A DNA stretch of 64,000 nt from Nocardia caishijiensis NBRC 108228 (GTDB lineage Bacteria > Actinomycetota > Actinomycetes > Mycobacteriales > Mycobacteriaceae). Within the stretch, counting starts at the first letter, position 1. Each line of letters opens with the position of its first letter. Positions 55,922-64,000 of the stretch are shown here, piece after piece. The position numbers and the translations under genes are program-made. Location: positions 1-64,000 of the forward strand of contig NZ_BDBE01000038.1 in assembly GCF_001612825.1 (NCBI RefSeq), read 5' to 3'. The notes under the pieces were generated by a model. The model did not search any database. It saw only the letters and a list, made by a program, of their open reading frames with translations, and was not told the DNA's origin.

Positions 55922-56629
55922 TCAACCGCGCATTTTGCGCACCTGGGCCGCGGTGAGGTCGGCCAGCACGCCGGGGTCGACTTCTTCCGGAGCGGTCACG
56001 ACCACCTGGACGAGAGTGTTGCCCGCCTGAACGAGCGAGGTGGCCGAGGTCAAGGTCAGGCCCTCGCTCGTGGCGGTCAGCGTGAAGGCCGAGCCCGCGT
56101 CGCCGACGGGCGGCTGATCCAGCGGGGCGGTCCGATAGTCGATCCGCACCCCCGCGTCGTCACCGGTGTAGGCGGTGCAGCGGCGCGGGCGGGATTGCAG
56201 CGAATCGAAGGCGGCGGCCAGAGCGCTGTCGGGATAGCTCGCGGCGTCGATGTCGATGGTGGCGAAGCTCGGGCCCGCGAATTGGACTGATGCCGAGGCG
56301 GCCGAGCCGGGCCACTGCTGGGCGATCGGGGTGAGCAGTCGGCCGCAGTCGACGGGGTCGGTCGGGGCGTCGGCGGGTACCGGGGTGTCCTCGCCCTGGC
56401 CGCGCGGCGGGACGGCCGTGAAGTCGCCGGGCAGGTCGGTGGCCGCGAGTAGACCCGCCGTCAACTGCGCCTGATCGCGCACGGCGCCCGGCCCGGGAGC
56501 CGCGGACGCGGGTGCGGGCCAGGTCGTCGCGCACGACGCGCCGCAGTCGTCGGCATTCGACGAGCACGCGGCCAGGGCAGCGCATGCCGAGGCCACCGCG
56601 CCGAGGCGGGCGAGGACCGATCGCATCAT
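55922..56629 (-). CDS. Lipoprotein downstream of a lipoprotein gene
   Basis: A 235-aa lipoprotein from ATG 56629 (MMRSVLARLGAVASACAALA): lipobox LAAC, then a short Ala/Pro tether and a domain (about 65-235) with two cysteines (VDCGRLLTPIAQQW; RPRRCTAYTGDD), the pattern of extracytoplasmic sensor-type domains seen in mycobacterial PknH-like and Lpp proteins. An ATGA overlap couples it to the preceding lipoprotein, suggesting the two products act together in the envelope. Function unknown. Confidence 0.78.
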   Translation of the reverse strand: MMRSVLARLGAVASACAALAACSSNADDCGASCATTWPAPASAAPGPGAVRDQAQLTAGLLAATDLPGDFTAVPPRGQGEDTPVPADAPTDPVDCGRLLTPIAQQWPGSAASASVQFAGPSFATIDIDAASYPDSALAAAFDSLQSRPRRCTAYTGDDAGVRIDYRTAPLDQPPVGDAGSAFTLTATSEGLTLTSATSLVQAGNTLVQVVVTAPEEVDPGVLADLTAAQVRKMRG

Positions 56630-57567
56630 TCGGTCCAGGAGATCCGCGTCGACTGGGTCTGCACGAGCGTGCTCACGCTGCGCGGATCGTGGTAGGTCTG
56701 CTGACCGCCCACCTCGATGGTGCCCGAAACCGGGAGCGGCAGACCGAGATCGACGGTGACAGTGCCCGCGCCCTGCATCACGTAACCCTGGATGTCGAGG
56801 GCGCCCGCGTTGTTGGGCAGCGTCCACACATCGTCGGTGGGGGTCTGGTTCACCTGTAGGTCGATGGTGAGCCGGTCACCGTCGCGGCTCACCAGGGTCG
56901 CGGTGGTGACCTGGTCGAGAGTGACGCCGCCGGTGATCTGCTGGTGCACGGTCCACACCGCGCCAACCCCGACCGGCTCGTCGGGGAACGCGACCGACTG
57001 GTACACCGCCTGATAGAACGCCTGCTCGAGCGCGGCCCGCGCCGAATTGGGGGTCTCGGGCGAGGGCGCCATGCGCAGTTCGGTGATGGCACCCAGATCG
57101 CTCATGGCGAGCCCGGCCTGGGAGCCGTCGGCGTTGGTGAAGGCCTTGTTCAGCGCGGGGTCGGGGGTGGTGACGGTGCCGACCGTCAGATCGACGCCAT
57201 CGACGTCGGCGCGCGCGGTCATCGGGATGGTTAGCGCGGCGGGTGAGAAATCACGCACCGGTTGATCGTTGACCTGCTGCTGGATGCGGTAGTCGGTGCG
57301 CAGCGTCACCTCCTGGGTGACGCCGACGCCGTAGCCGGGGCGCAGCTGGGCACGCGGCTCGTCGCCCGGCGCGACGACGGTGGCGACCGCGGCGGTGATC
57401 GGCACGGTCACTTCCTTGCCGATGCCGAGCGGCTCGAGACCCTCGGAATCGACGGTCGACGGCGACCGATCGGCGCATCCAGCACCGAAGGTCGCGAACC
57501 CGAGCACGAGCGCCACCAGAAACACCCCGGGGCGCGCGATGCGGGGTAAGCGAGAACTAGACAACAC
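56626..57567 (-). CDS. Lipoprotein of unknown function
   Basis: A 313-aa lipoprotein beginning at GTG 57567 (VLSSSRLPRIARPGVFLVAL) with lipobox FGAGC. The mature part is beta-rich with no catalytic motif recognised; AVWTVHQQITGGVTLDQVTT and GAGTVTVDLGLPLPVSGTIE are typical strands. It is divergent from lspA, which encodes the signal peptidase that would process it, 98 nt apart. Coupled to the second lipoprotein downstream. Confidence 0.75.
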   Translation of the reverse strand: MLSSSRLPRIARPGVFLVALVLGFATFGAGCADRSPSTVDSEGLEPLGIGKEVTVPITAAVATVVAPGDEPRAQLRPGYGVGVTQEVTLRTDYRIQQQVNDQPVRDFSPAALTIPMTARADVDGVDLTVGTVTTPDPALNKAFTNADGSQAGLAMSDLGAITELRMAPSPETPNSARAALEQAFYQAVYQSVAFPDEPVGVGAVWTVHQQITGGVTLDQVTTATLVSRDGDRLTIDLQVNQTPTDDVWTLPNNAGALDIQGYVMQGAGTVTVDLGLPLPVSGTIEVGGQQTYHDPRSVSTLVQTQSTRISWTE

Positions 57568-57665
57568 CGTCACAGCGATCAGGGTACGACCGCTTCCTGA
57601 GGAACTGCTGGGACTCCGGCCGGTCCGCGACACGGGCCCGAGGACGACTAGGGAATGATGGACAC

Positions 57666-58271
57666 GTGAGTGAAGACCGGTCAACCGACAACGCCGCAGT
57701 CCCCGCGACCGGCGACGCCGCCGACGCACCGGAAACCGTCGCGGTGACCGACACCGAAACCCCAGGTCGCCGCCGGTTGACAACGTTGCTGATCATCGCC
57801 GCCGTGCTGTTCGGCCTCGACCTGCTGACCAAGTGCCTCGCGGTCGCCTACATCGACCCCGACGACCCGGTGCCGATCATCGGCGACTTCGCGCGCCTCG
57901 ATCTCGTGCGCAATCCGGGCGCGGCGTTCTCGATGGCGACCGGCATGACCTGGCTGCTGACGTTGATCGCGGCCGCCGTCGTGGTCGGCGTGATCCGCAT
58001 CGGGCGCACGCTGCGTTCGCTGTGGTGGGCGATCGGGCTCGGCATGGTGCTCGGCGGGGCGATGGGCAACCTGGTCGACCGGATCTTCCGCTCCCCCGGC
58101 CCGCTGCAGGGCCATGTCGTCGACTTCGTCGCGATCGGCTGGTGGCCGGTGTTCAACGTGGCCGACTCGGCCATCGTGTGCGGGGCGATTCTGCTGGTGG
58201 CGCTGACGATCTTCGGCTTCGAACCGGACGGCACCCGCAGCGGTCGCAAACACACGGAGGACACCGCATGA
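57666..58271 (+). CDS. lspA: Lipoprotein signal peptidase II
   Basis: Membrane aspartyl protease that removes signal peptides from prolipoproteins. The 201-aa product has a ~45-residue polar N-terminal extension, four membrane helices and the two catalytic aspartates D138 (GNLVDRIFR) and D167 (FNVADSAI), plus the conserved LVRNPGAAFSMATG. GTG start. Followed by a mini-ORF and the RluD-type gene, all with 4-nt overlaps, matching the mycobacterial lspA-Rv1540 order. Confidence 0.95.
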   Translation: MSEDRSTDNAAVPATGDAADAPETVAVTDTETPGRRRLTTLLIIAAVLFGLDLLTKCLAVAYIDPDDPVPIIGDFARLDLVRNPGAAFSMATGMTWLLTLIAAAVVVGVIRIGRTLRSLWWAIGLGMVLGGAMGNLVDRIFRSPGPLQGHVVDFVAIGWWPVFNVADSAIVCGAILLVALTIFGFEPDGTRSGRKHTEDTA

Positions 58272-58348
58272 CCGAGTCAGGGCCCGGAGGCGGCAGCCCG
58301 CGTAACCACGGAGGGCCCCTCGGGCATGCGCGGAAGGACACAGCGTGA
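58268..58348 (+). CDS. 26-codon mini-ORF bridging lspA and the pseudouridine synthase gene
   Basis: Begins MTESGPGGGSPRNHGGPLGH and ends ARKDTA. Its ATG overlaps the lspA stop (ATGA, 58268-58271) and its TGA overlaps the next GTG start (GTGA, 58345-58348). A GGAGG at 58304-58308 lies inside it. It may be a translational bridge rather than a functional peptide; the composition is Gly/Pro/His-rich. Confidence 0.45.
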   Translation: MTESGPGGGSPRNHGGPLGHARKDTA

Positions 58349-59271
58349 GGGAAACTCGAACCATGCCCGTGCCCGACGGGCTCGACGGGATGCGGGTGGA
58401 CGCGGGGCTCTCGCGGCTGCTCGGCCTCTCGCGCACGGCGGTGGCCGCGCTCGCCGAGGAAGGGTCGGTGCAGCTCGACGGTGTGGCCGCGGGCAAGTCC
58501 GACCGGCTCACCGCGGGCGCCTGGCTGGAAGTGATCTTCCCCGAACCCAAACGGGAACTCACCGTCGAAGCCACCCCGGTGGAGGGGATGAAGATCCTCT
58601 ACGCCGATGACGACATCGTCGCCGTGGACAAGCCCATCGGCGTGGCCGCTCACTCAGGTGTCGGCTGGACCGGCCCGACGGTGGTCGGTGGGCTGGCCGC
58701 GATGGGCTATCGCATCTCGACCTCCGGCGCGCACGAACGGCAGGGCATCGTGCACCGCCTCGATGTCGGCACCTCCGGCGTGATGGTCGTCGCCCAATCC
58801 GAACACGCGTACACGATGCTCAAGCGCGCCTTCAAGGAACGCACGGTCGACAAGCAATACCATGCTCTCGTGCAGGGACATCCGGATCCGAGCAGCGGCA
58901 CCATCGACGCGCCGATCGGGCGTGCGCGCGGCAACGACTGGAAGTTCGCGGTCACCGGCGACGGCAGGCCGAGCATCACCCACTACGACACCATCGAGGC
59001 GTTCCAGGCGGCCAGCCTGCTCGACGTGCACCTCGAGACCGGGCGCACCCATCAGATCCGGGTGCACTTCTCCGCGATCCGCCACCCCTGCGCGGGCGAT
59101 CTCACCTACGGTGCCGATCCGACGCTGGCCAAGCGGCTCGGGTTGGAGCGGCAGTGGTTGCACGCACGTCAGCTGGGTTTCCATCATCCCGCCGACGGGC
59201 GCTGGCTCGAGATCACCAGTGAGTACCCCGCCGACTTGGCGGGCGCCCTGGACGTCTTACGCCGTGCCTGA
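58345..59271 (+). CDS. RluD/RluA-family 23S rRNA pseudouridine synthase
   Basis: A 308-aa RNA pseudouridine synthase. It has an N-terminal S4 RNA-binding domain (about 10-70; GLSRLLGLSRTAVAALAEEG) and a catalytic domain with D140 in HRLDVGTSG, YHALVQGHPDP and the GRTHQIRVHFSAIRHP motif. Length equals the M. tuberculosis Rv1540 protein (308 aa). GTG 58345 is coupled to the mini-ORF; ATG 58363 is an alternative. The exact uridine targets are not predictable. Confidence 0.92.
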   Translation: MRETRTMPVPDGLDGMRVDAGLSRLLGLSRTAVAALAEEGSVQLDGVAAGKSDRLTAGAWLEVIFPEPKRELTVEATPVEGMKILYADDDIVAVDKPIGVAAHSGVGWTGPTVVGGLAAMGYRISTSGAHERQGIVHRLDVGTSGVMVVAQSEHAYTMLKRAFKERTVDKQYHALVQGHPDPSSGTIDAPIGRARGNDWKFAVTGDGRPSITHYDTIEAFQAASLLDVHLETGRTHQIRVHFSAIRHPCAGDLTYGADPTLAKRLGLERQWLHARQLGFHHPADGRWLEITSEYPADLAGALDVLRRA

Positions 59272-60037
59272 CGACCCGCGGTCGTCCGAACCGGCGTCGA
59301 CCACGGCGCCGGACGACCGCGGGGATCTCGTCGCACCGACCGTTCCGCCCGAGGAGATGGCGAGCATCGACGACTCGACCGGCCTGTCCCGCCGCTCGGC
59401 GGTGGTGCTCGGGCTGGCGGCCGTGGTGGTCGCCGTATTGCTGATCGTGGCGTTCACCCGCCCACACCCGACCGGTCCGGTGGCGACCGACCGGCTCGGT
59501 CCCGCCCAGGGCGAACAGGTCGCCGATTACCTGGCCGACGCGCGCGCCTCACTCGACGGCACCGACGCCGACCCACGCTGGGCGCTGGTGTCGTTCGCCG
59601 AATACCGGACGCCACAGCAGCTTCCGGCCGCCGCCGACGGCCTGCGTATCTCCGGGGTGATCCAGCACGTGCCGATCGATCGGGTGCAGACCCCGGTCGT
59701 CACGGTCGCCGTCCCGGCGGGCGACGAGCCGACGCTGCGGTCGGCGGACGCGGCGGCGGGCCTGCTCGAGTCGCAGCAGGTGCGGGACGCGCGCGGCGCC
59801 GAGGTCGTGCGCGTGAGCGCCTCGCGGCTGCGCGCCGGTTGCGCCTGCACCGCGGGAATCGTCGTGCGCGGCACGCTTTCTCAACTCCGCGACCTCGCGG
59901 CCGCACCGGGAATCCGTGCGGTACAAGCCCTTCCGGCCGATGCCGTCGCCGGGCGCTTCGCGGTGAGCCCGCTGCTGCCCGAGAGCGCCGGGGCCATCAC
60001 CCCTACTCCCGACGACGGTCCCGTTCCCGCCGAGTAG
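59264..60037 (+). CDS. Single-pass membrane protein with an extracytoplasmic domain
   Basis: A 257-aa protein from GTG 59264 (MPDDPRSSEPASTTAPDDRG), overlapping the pseudouridine synthase by 8 nt. About 45 acidic cytoplasmic residues precede one membrane helix (about 47-65); the rest lies outside with a ferredoxin-like pattern of strands and helices (WALVSFAEYRTPQQLPAAAD) and a CAC pair near residue 192 (RAGCACTAGIVVRG). Unknown family; the frame and codon bias are convincing. Confidence 0.72.
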   Translation: MPDDPRSSEPASTTAPDDRGDLVAPTVPPEEMASIDDSTGLSRRSAVVLGLAAVVVAVLLIVAFTRPHPTGPVATDRLGPAQGEQVADYLADARASLDGTDADPRWALVSFAEYRTPQQLPAAADGLRISGVIQHVPIDRVQTPVVTVAVPAGDEPTLRSADAAAGLLESQQVRDARGAEVVRVSASRLRAGCACTAGIVVRGTLSQLRDLAAAPGIRAVQALPADAVAGRFAVSPLLPESAGAITPTPDDGPVPAE

Positions 60038-60059
60038 GCGCACACGGTGGGCCTACTCG
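60031..60059. terminator. Bidirectional hairpin between convergent genes
   Basis: CGAGTAGGC (60031-60039) and GCCTACTCG (60051-60059) form a perfect 9-bp stem with an 11-nt loop; the left arm includes the TAG stop of the membrane-protein gene. phzF ends at 60105 from the other side. Confidence 0.6.
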
Positions 60060-60104
60060 ACACCAGCGCCCAGGGCCATCGATCGAACACGGCTCTGCTC
60101 GGCC

Positions 60105-60923
60105 TCAGTCCGGCAGCGTCACGACTCCGTCGAGGTAGCGGCGGCAGCGGCCGAGGAGCAGGACGCGGTTGTCGACCAGTTCGCCGCGCAAGGTGCCGCC
60201 ACGGCGGGACAGCTGGCGGGCGGTGAGGGTGGGGCGTCCGAGTTCCCGGGCCCACAGGGGAACCAGCTGTGCGTGGGCCGAGCCGGTGACCGGGTCTTCC
60301 GGAACGCCGACGCCGGGGCCGAAGAAGCGGGAGACGAAATCGCTCGAACGGCCGGGAGCGGTGAGGACCGCGCCGCGTGGCAGCTGCGGGAAGGCACCGA
60401 AATCGGGTGCCGCCGAACGTACTTCGTCTTCGTCGGCGACCACGACGATCTCGTCCTGGCCGGTGTAGGCGCGCACCGGGGTGACGCCGAGCGCGGCGAC
60501 CAGGGCGGGATCGGGGTCGAGCCGGACCGAGGCGAGTGCGGGCAGGTTCAGGACGTATTCGTCGTCGTCGGTGCGGTCGACGTGCAGCCAGCCGGAGCGG
60601 GTGTAGAAGCTGACGCGGTCGTGCTCGGGGTGGATGTCGGTGATGATCTGCGCGGCCGAGGCGAGGGTGGCGTGCCCACACATGTCCACCTCGACCGCCG
60701 GGGTGAACCAGCGCAGGTGGAAGGCGGGCCACTCGCCGGGCGGGCCGCCCGCGTCCGTGGGTAACTCGGAGGTGTAGAAGGCGGTTTCGGCGAGGTTGTT
60801 CTCCTCGGCGAGCTGTTGCAACAGCCCGTCCGGCAGCCAGGTGGGCAACGGCATGACCGCGGCCGGGTTGCCCGAGAACGGCGCGTCGACGAAAGCGTCG
60901 ATCTGGTGCAGCAATACCTCCAT
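60105..60923 (-). CDS. PhzF-family isomerase-like protein
   Basis: A 272-aa PhzF/diaminopimelate-epimerase-fold protein. It begins MEVLLHQIDAFVDAPFSGNP with the catalytic-type glutamate E46 in NNLAETAF, followed by HLRWFTPAVEVDMCGHATLA and, in the second half, FGPGVGVPEDPVTGSAHAQL, all family signatures. No phenazine genes are nearby, so it is one of the many PhzF paralogues with unknown substrate. TTG 60932 is a possible alternative start three codons upstream. Confidence 0.9.
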   Translation of the reverse strand: MEVLLHQIDAFVDAPFSGNPAAVMPLPTWLPDGLLQQLAEENNLAETAFYTSELPTDAGGPPGEWPAFHLRWFTPAVEVDMCGHATLASAAQIITDIHPEHDRVSFYTRSGWLHVDRTDDDEYVLNLPALASVRLDPDPALVAALGVTPVRAYTGQDEIVVVADEDEVRSAAPDFGAFPQLPRGAVLTAPGRSSDFVSRFFGPGVGVPEDPVTGSAHAQLVPLWARELGRPTLTARQLSRRGGTLRGELVDNRVLLLGRCRRYLDGVVTLPD

Positions 60924-60993
60924 AACCGGCAAAGGTACTCCAACACCGAAACACCTTCCGGCACAAGGGTTCTCGAGGCGACCCGGCCGCCGG

Positions 60994-63414
60994 TCAGGCC
61001 CCCTGGGCGCCGACCGGCGGGACGAGCTTGCCCGCGTTGCCGGTCAGTCGCGCCTGCACGAACCAGGCCAGTTCCACCAGCACGATGCCGATCACACCGC
61101 ACACCACCGCGGCCAAGGTGAGCCGCGGGTTCGACGGGTCGAGCTTGAAGAACTCGCGGGTGAACGGAATCGTGAACAGCGCGACATAGGCCAGCACCGA
61201 CACCGCGATCAGCACCACCTTCCACCACACGTACGGCCGGGCGACCAGCGCGAGCACCCACACCGCGATCATGATGAGCGTGATCAGCGCGGTCGTCCCG
61301 GCCTGCACCCGCTGGGTCTCCGACGCCCCGGGGCCCGCGTACGCGATCAGATAGGCCACGAAGGTGGCGACACCGATCACCACCCCCGAGGGCACCGCCA
61401 GCCGCATCACCCGGCCGACGAATCCGGTGCGTGCCCGCTCGTTGTTCGGCGCGAGCGACAGCACGAACGCCGGGATACCGATGGTGAACCAGGCCGCGAT
61501 GGTGACGTGGCGCGGCAGGAAGGGATACCCGATGGGGTCGTAGCCGAAGATCTGCGAACCCACGCCCGCGAGGCCGACGAGGAAGGCCAGCAGCACCGAG
61601 TACACGGTCTTGGTGAGGAACAGATTCGACACCCGCTCGATGTTGCCGATCACACGACGGCCCTCCCCCACCACGTACGGCAGGGTCGCGAACTTGTTGT
61701 CCAGCAACACGATCTGGGCCACCGCACGGGTGGCCGGGCTGCCCGCGCCCATGGCGACACCGATGTCGGCGTCCTTGAGGGCGAGCACGTCGTTGACACC
61801 GTCACCGGTCATGGCGACGGTGTGGCCGCGCGACTGCAGGGCACCGACCATGGCCCGCTTCTGGTCGGGGCGCACGCGCCCGAAGGTCGACTTCCCGTCG
61901 AGCACGTCGGCGAGTTCGTCGCGGTCCTCGGGCAGGGTGCGCGCGTCGACGGGGTCGGCGCCGCCGGGCAGGTCGAGCGAAGCGGCGACCGCGCCGACCG
62001 ACACGGCGTTGTCGCCGGAGATCACCTTGATCGAGACGTGCTGGCTCGCGAAGTACTCGAGGGTGTCCTTGGCGTCGGGACGTACCTTCTGTTCGAGCAC
62101 GACGAGGGCGGCGGGCTCCACCCGGCCCGGTGCGTCGGGTGCGTCGACCGGGCGGTCACCGCGCGCGAGCAACAGCACCCGCAGACCTCGGGCACCCACC
62201 TGTTCGGCGTGCGCGGCGGTCTCGGAGGCGGGGTCGAGCAGGACGTCGGGTGCCCCGAGGAGCCAATCCCCGTGGGCGCCGTAGGAAATGCCGCTCCACT
62301 TCTTCGCCGAGGAGAACGGGGCGACGGCCGTCCCGGTCCAGTCCGGGCGGTCGGGCAGTGCCTCACCGATGGCCTGCACACTGGCATTGGGGCGTGGATC
62401 GTCTGCCGCCAGCGCGGCGAGTACCTGACGCACGCTCGCCTCGTCGAAGGAGCCGAGTGGTTCGACTCGAGCCAGCCGCATGCCGTTCTCGGTGAGGGTG
62501 CCGGTCTTGTCCGCGCACACCACGTCGACGCGGGCCAGGCCCTCGATGGCGGGCAGCTCCTGCACCAGGCAGTTGCGTTTGCCCAGGCGCACCACACCGA
62601 CCGCGAAGGCGATGGAGGTCATCAGCACCAAGCCCTCGGGGACCATCGGGACCAGGGCCGCGACCATGCCGGTCACCGCTGGACGCCACGACTCGCCGCT
62701 GGAGACGAGTTGGTTGTAGATGCTGAGCAGGCCCGCCGGAATGAGCAGGTAGGTGATGAATTTCAGGATCTTGTCGATACCCGAGCGCAGTTCCGAGTGC
62801 ACCAGGGTGAACTTGCTGGCTTCTTCGGCCAGCTTGGCGGCGTAGGCGTCCTTGCCGACCTTCGTGGCACGGTAGGCGCCCGAGCCCGACACCACGAAGC
62901 TGCCCGACATCACCGGGGCGCCGACGCCCTTGTCGATCGGGTCGGCCTCGCCGGTGAGCAGCGACTCGTCCACCTCGAGGGCGGCGGCCTCGGTCACCTC
63001 GCCGTCGACCACGATCTGGTCGCCGGGGCCGAGCTCGATCAGGTCGTCGAGCACCACCTCGCCCGGCGCGATCTCCTTGGCGACACCGTCGCGACGCACG
63101 GTCGGCATGGCCTGGCCGACGATGGCCAGCTGGTCGAGTGTGCGTTTGGCGCGCACCTCCTGGATGATGCCGATCGCGCTGTTGGCCACGATGAGCAGCC
63201 CGAACATGCCGTCGATGATCGAGCCGGTCGACAGCACGAGCAGGAAGAGCACACCGAGGATGGCGTTGATGCGGGTGAATACGTTCGCGCGAACGATCTC
63301 GCCGACCGACCGGCTCGCCCGCGCGGGCACGTCGTTGGTCTGACCGTCACGGCGCCGCTGTTCGACCTCTGTTGCGCTGAGCCCGGTGGCGGGCTCCCGC
63401 ACGGATATGGACAT
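60994..63414 (-). CDS. P-type cation-transporting ATPase (CtpE-like)
   Basis: An 806-aa P-type ATPase: actuator motif ESLLTGEADP, phosphorylated D302 in DKTGTLTENG, nucleotide-binding domain through about 530, and hinge TGDGVNDVLALKDADIGVAM. The membrane motif is MVPEGLVLMTS, as in mycobacterial CtpE, a calcium-uptake ATPase, rather than the CPx motif of heavy-metal pumps. Substrate Ca2+ is inferred from this resemblance. Divergent from rarD with a 35-nt gap. Confidence 0.9.
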   Translation of the reverse strand: MSISVREPATGLSATEVEQRRRDGQTNDVPARASRSVGEIVRANVFTRINAILGVLFLLVLSTGSIIDGMFGLLIVANSAIGIIQEVRAKRTLDQLAIVGQAMPTVRRDGVAKEIAPGEVVLDDLIELGPGDQIVVDGEVTEAAALEVDESLLTGEADPIDKGVGAPVMSGSFVVSGSGAYRATKVGKDAYAAKLAEEASKFTLVHSELRSGIDKILKFITYLLIPAGLLSIYNQLVSSGESWRPAVTGMVAALVPMVPEGLVLMTSIAFAVGVVRLGKRNCLVQELPAIEGLARVDVVCADKTGTLTENGMRLARVEPLGSFDEASVRQVLAALAADDPRPNASVQAIGEALPDRPDWTGTAVAPFSSAKKWSGISYGAHGDWLLGAPDVLLDPASETAAHAEQVGARGLRVLLLARGDRPVDAPDAPGRVEPAALVVLEQKVRPDAKDTLEYFASQHVSIKVISGDNAVSVGAVAASLDLPGGADPVDARTLPEDRDELADVLDGKSTFGRVRPDQKRAMVGALQSRGHTVAMTGDGVNDVLALKDADIGVAMGAGSPATRAVAQIVLLDNKFATLPYVVGEGRRVIGNIERVSNLFLTKTVYSVLLAFLVGLAGVGSQIFGYDPIGYPFLPRHVTIAAWFTIGIPAFVLSLAPNNERARTGFVGRVMRLAVPSGVVIGVATFVAYLIAYAGPGASETQRVQAGTTALITLIMIAVWVLALVARPYVWWKVVLIAVSVLAYVALFTIPFTREFFKLDPSNPRLTLAAVVCGVIGIVLVELAWFVQARLTGNAGKLVPPVGAQGA

Positions 63415-63436
63415 GCTCGACAGGCTACGTCAGTCG

Positions 63437-63442
63437 TAACAT
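63437..63442 (+). promoter_or_regulatory. -10 box for a probably leaderless rarD transcript
   Basis: TAACAT ends 7 nt before the ATG at 63450; no ribosome site is visible. Confidence 0.4.
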
Positions 63443-63449
63443 GGGATGA

Positions 63450-64000
63450 ATGCAGCCAAGAACGTCCCCGCCCGGTGTCGTCTTCGGGACGGGGGCGTAT
63501 CTGATCTGGGGTCTGTTTCCGGCGTTCTTCGGGCTGCTCGCGTTCGCGTCGGCCGTGGAGGTGGTGGCGCAGCGGATCATCTGGACCCTGGTCGTCGTGG
63601 TGCTGGTGTTGCTGCTCAGCGGGCGACTGCGGGAGATGCGGGCAATCGACGCGCGGACCTGGCGGCTGGCTGCGGTCGCGTCGGCGGCGATCTCGATCAA
63701 CTGGGGCGTCTACGTGTTCGGGGTGATCTCCGGGAACGTGGTTGAGTGCGCGCTCGGGTACTTCATCAATCCGCTGGTGACGGTGGCGTTCGGGGTGGTT
63801 TTCTTCCGGGAACGGCTCACCCGGGCGCAGTGGGCCGCGCTCTCGCTCGGTGCGCTGGCGGTGGTCGTGCTCACCGTCGACTACGGCCGACCACCGGTGA
63901 TCGCCCTGGTGCTGGCGTGTTCGTTCGCCACCTATGGCCTGGTGAAGAAGGTGATCCGGCTCGACGCGCTGCGCGGGATCGCCGCCGAGGGGATGGTCGC
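63450..64000 (+). CDS. rarD: RarD-type EamA-family transporter, cut by the window end
   Basis: The first 183 codons of a drug/metabolite-superfamily permease. It starts MQPRTSPPGVVFGTGAYLIW and continues GLFPAFFGLLAFASAVEVVA, the RarD signature, with NWGVYVFGVISGNVVECALG YFINPL further on, here split for length. About six of the expected ten membrane helices are in the window. The frame is open at the right edge, so the C-terminus lies outside. An overlapping frame from 63446 is a shadow. Confidence 0.88.
   Translation, partial: MQPRTSPPGVVFGTGAYLIWGLFPAFFGLLAFASAVEVVAQRIIWTLVVVVLVLLLSGRLREMRAIDARTWRLAAVASAAISINWGVYVFGVISGNVVECALGYFINPLVTVAFGVVFFRERLTRAQWAALSLGALAVVVLTVDYGRPPVIALVLACSFATYGLVKKVIRLDALRGIAAEGMV

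Overview
The window is a high-GC actinobacterial chromosome segment, most likely Nocardia or a close relative. The evidence is the gene content (F420-dependent enzymes, EspG/PPE-type type VII secretion genes, DUF3558 lipoproteins, DnaE1 of mycobacterial length), frequent GTG starts, 4-nt ATGA/GTGA overlaps, and many starts lying about 7 nt from a TANNNT box, which suggests leaderless transcripts. From general knowledge, the neighbourhood bioAFD / treXYZ / ilvA / dnaE / rluD-like / lspA matches the M. tuberculosis Rv1539-Rv1570 region, so most of the window is old actinobacterial backbone.

Layout. 0.2-4.5 kb: bioA-bioF-bioD on the minus strand with two BioQ-type palindromes, then a divergent MarR regulator/cupin pair. 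4.5-20.4 kb: treX-treY on plus and treZ on minus, separated by about 9.5 kb holding a LuxR-type ATPase regulator, ilvA, a TetR/MFS efflux pair with twin operators and a serine hydrolase. 20.6-22.6 kb: a large polytopic membrane protein. 22.7-40.9 kb: an accessory island between treZ and dnaE. On the minus strand it carries a type I restriction-modification system (hsdM-hsdS at 37.7-40.4 kb, hsdR at 22.8-26.2 kb), a fused GHKL-ATPase/PD-(D/E)XK nuclease, two small unknown genes, an Mrr winged-helix fragment and a broken XRE regulator. Wedged between hsdS and the nuclease is a plus-strand run of type VII secretion cargo genes with no secretion machinery: a PPE-like protein with a frameshift, EspG, Esx-like proteins, a 770-aa WxG protein and three lipoproteins.

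40.9-64 kb returns to backbone: dnaE1; a LytS/LytTR two-component system followed by two sodium:solute symporter modules and acetyl-CoA synthetase (acetate/monocarboxylate uptake and activation, with a LytTR-type direct repeat between the modules); a Lon-substrate-domain protein, a VOC protein and an F420-dependent oxidoreductase; two lipoproteins divergent from lspA; lspA and a RluD-type pseudouridine synthase linked by a 26-codon mini-ORF; PhzF; a P-type cation ATPase; and a RarD transporter cut by the window end.

Most notable are the GHKL-nuclease fusion inside the restriction system, and the secretion-cargo run with an orphan C-terminal coding remnant followed by its own lipoprotein, an arrangement like polymorphic-toxin loci. 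All family assignments were made by reading the sequence; no database search was run.
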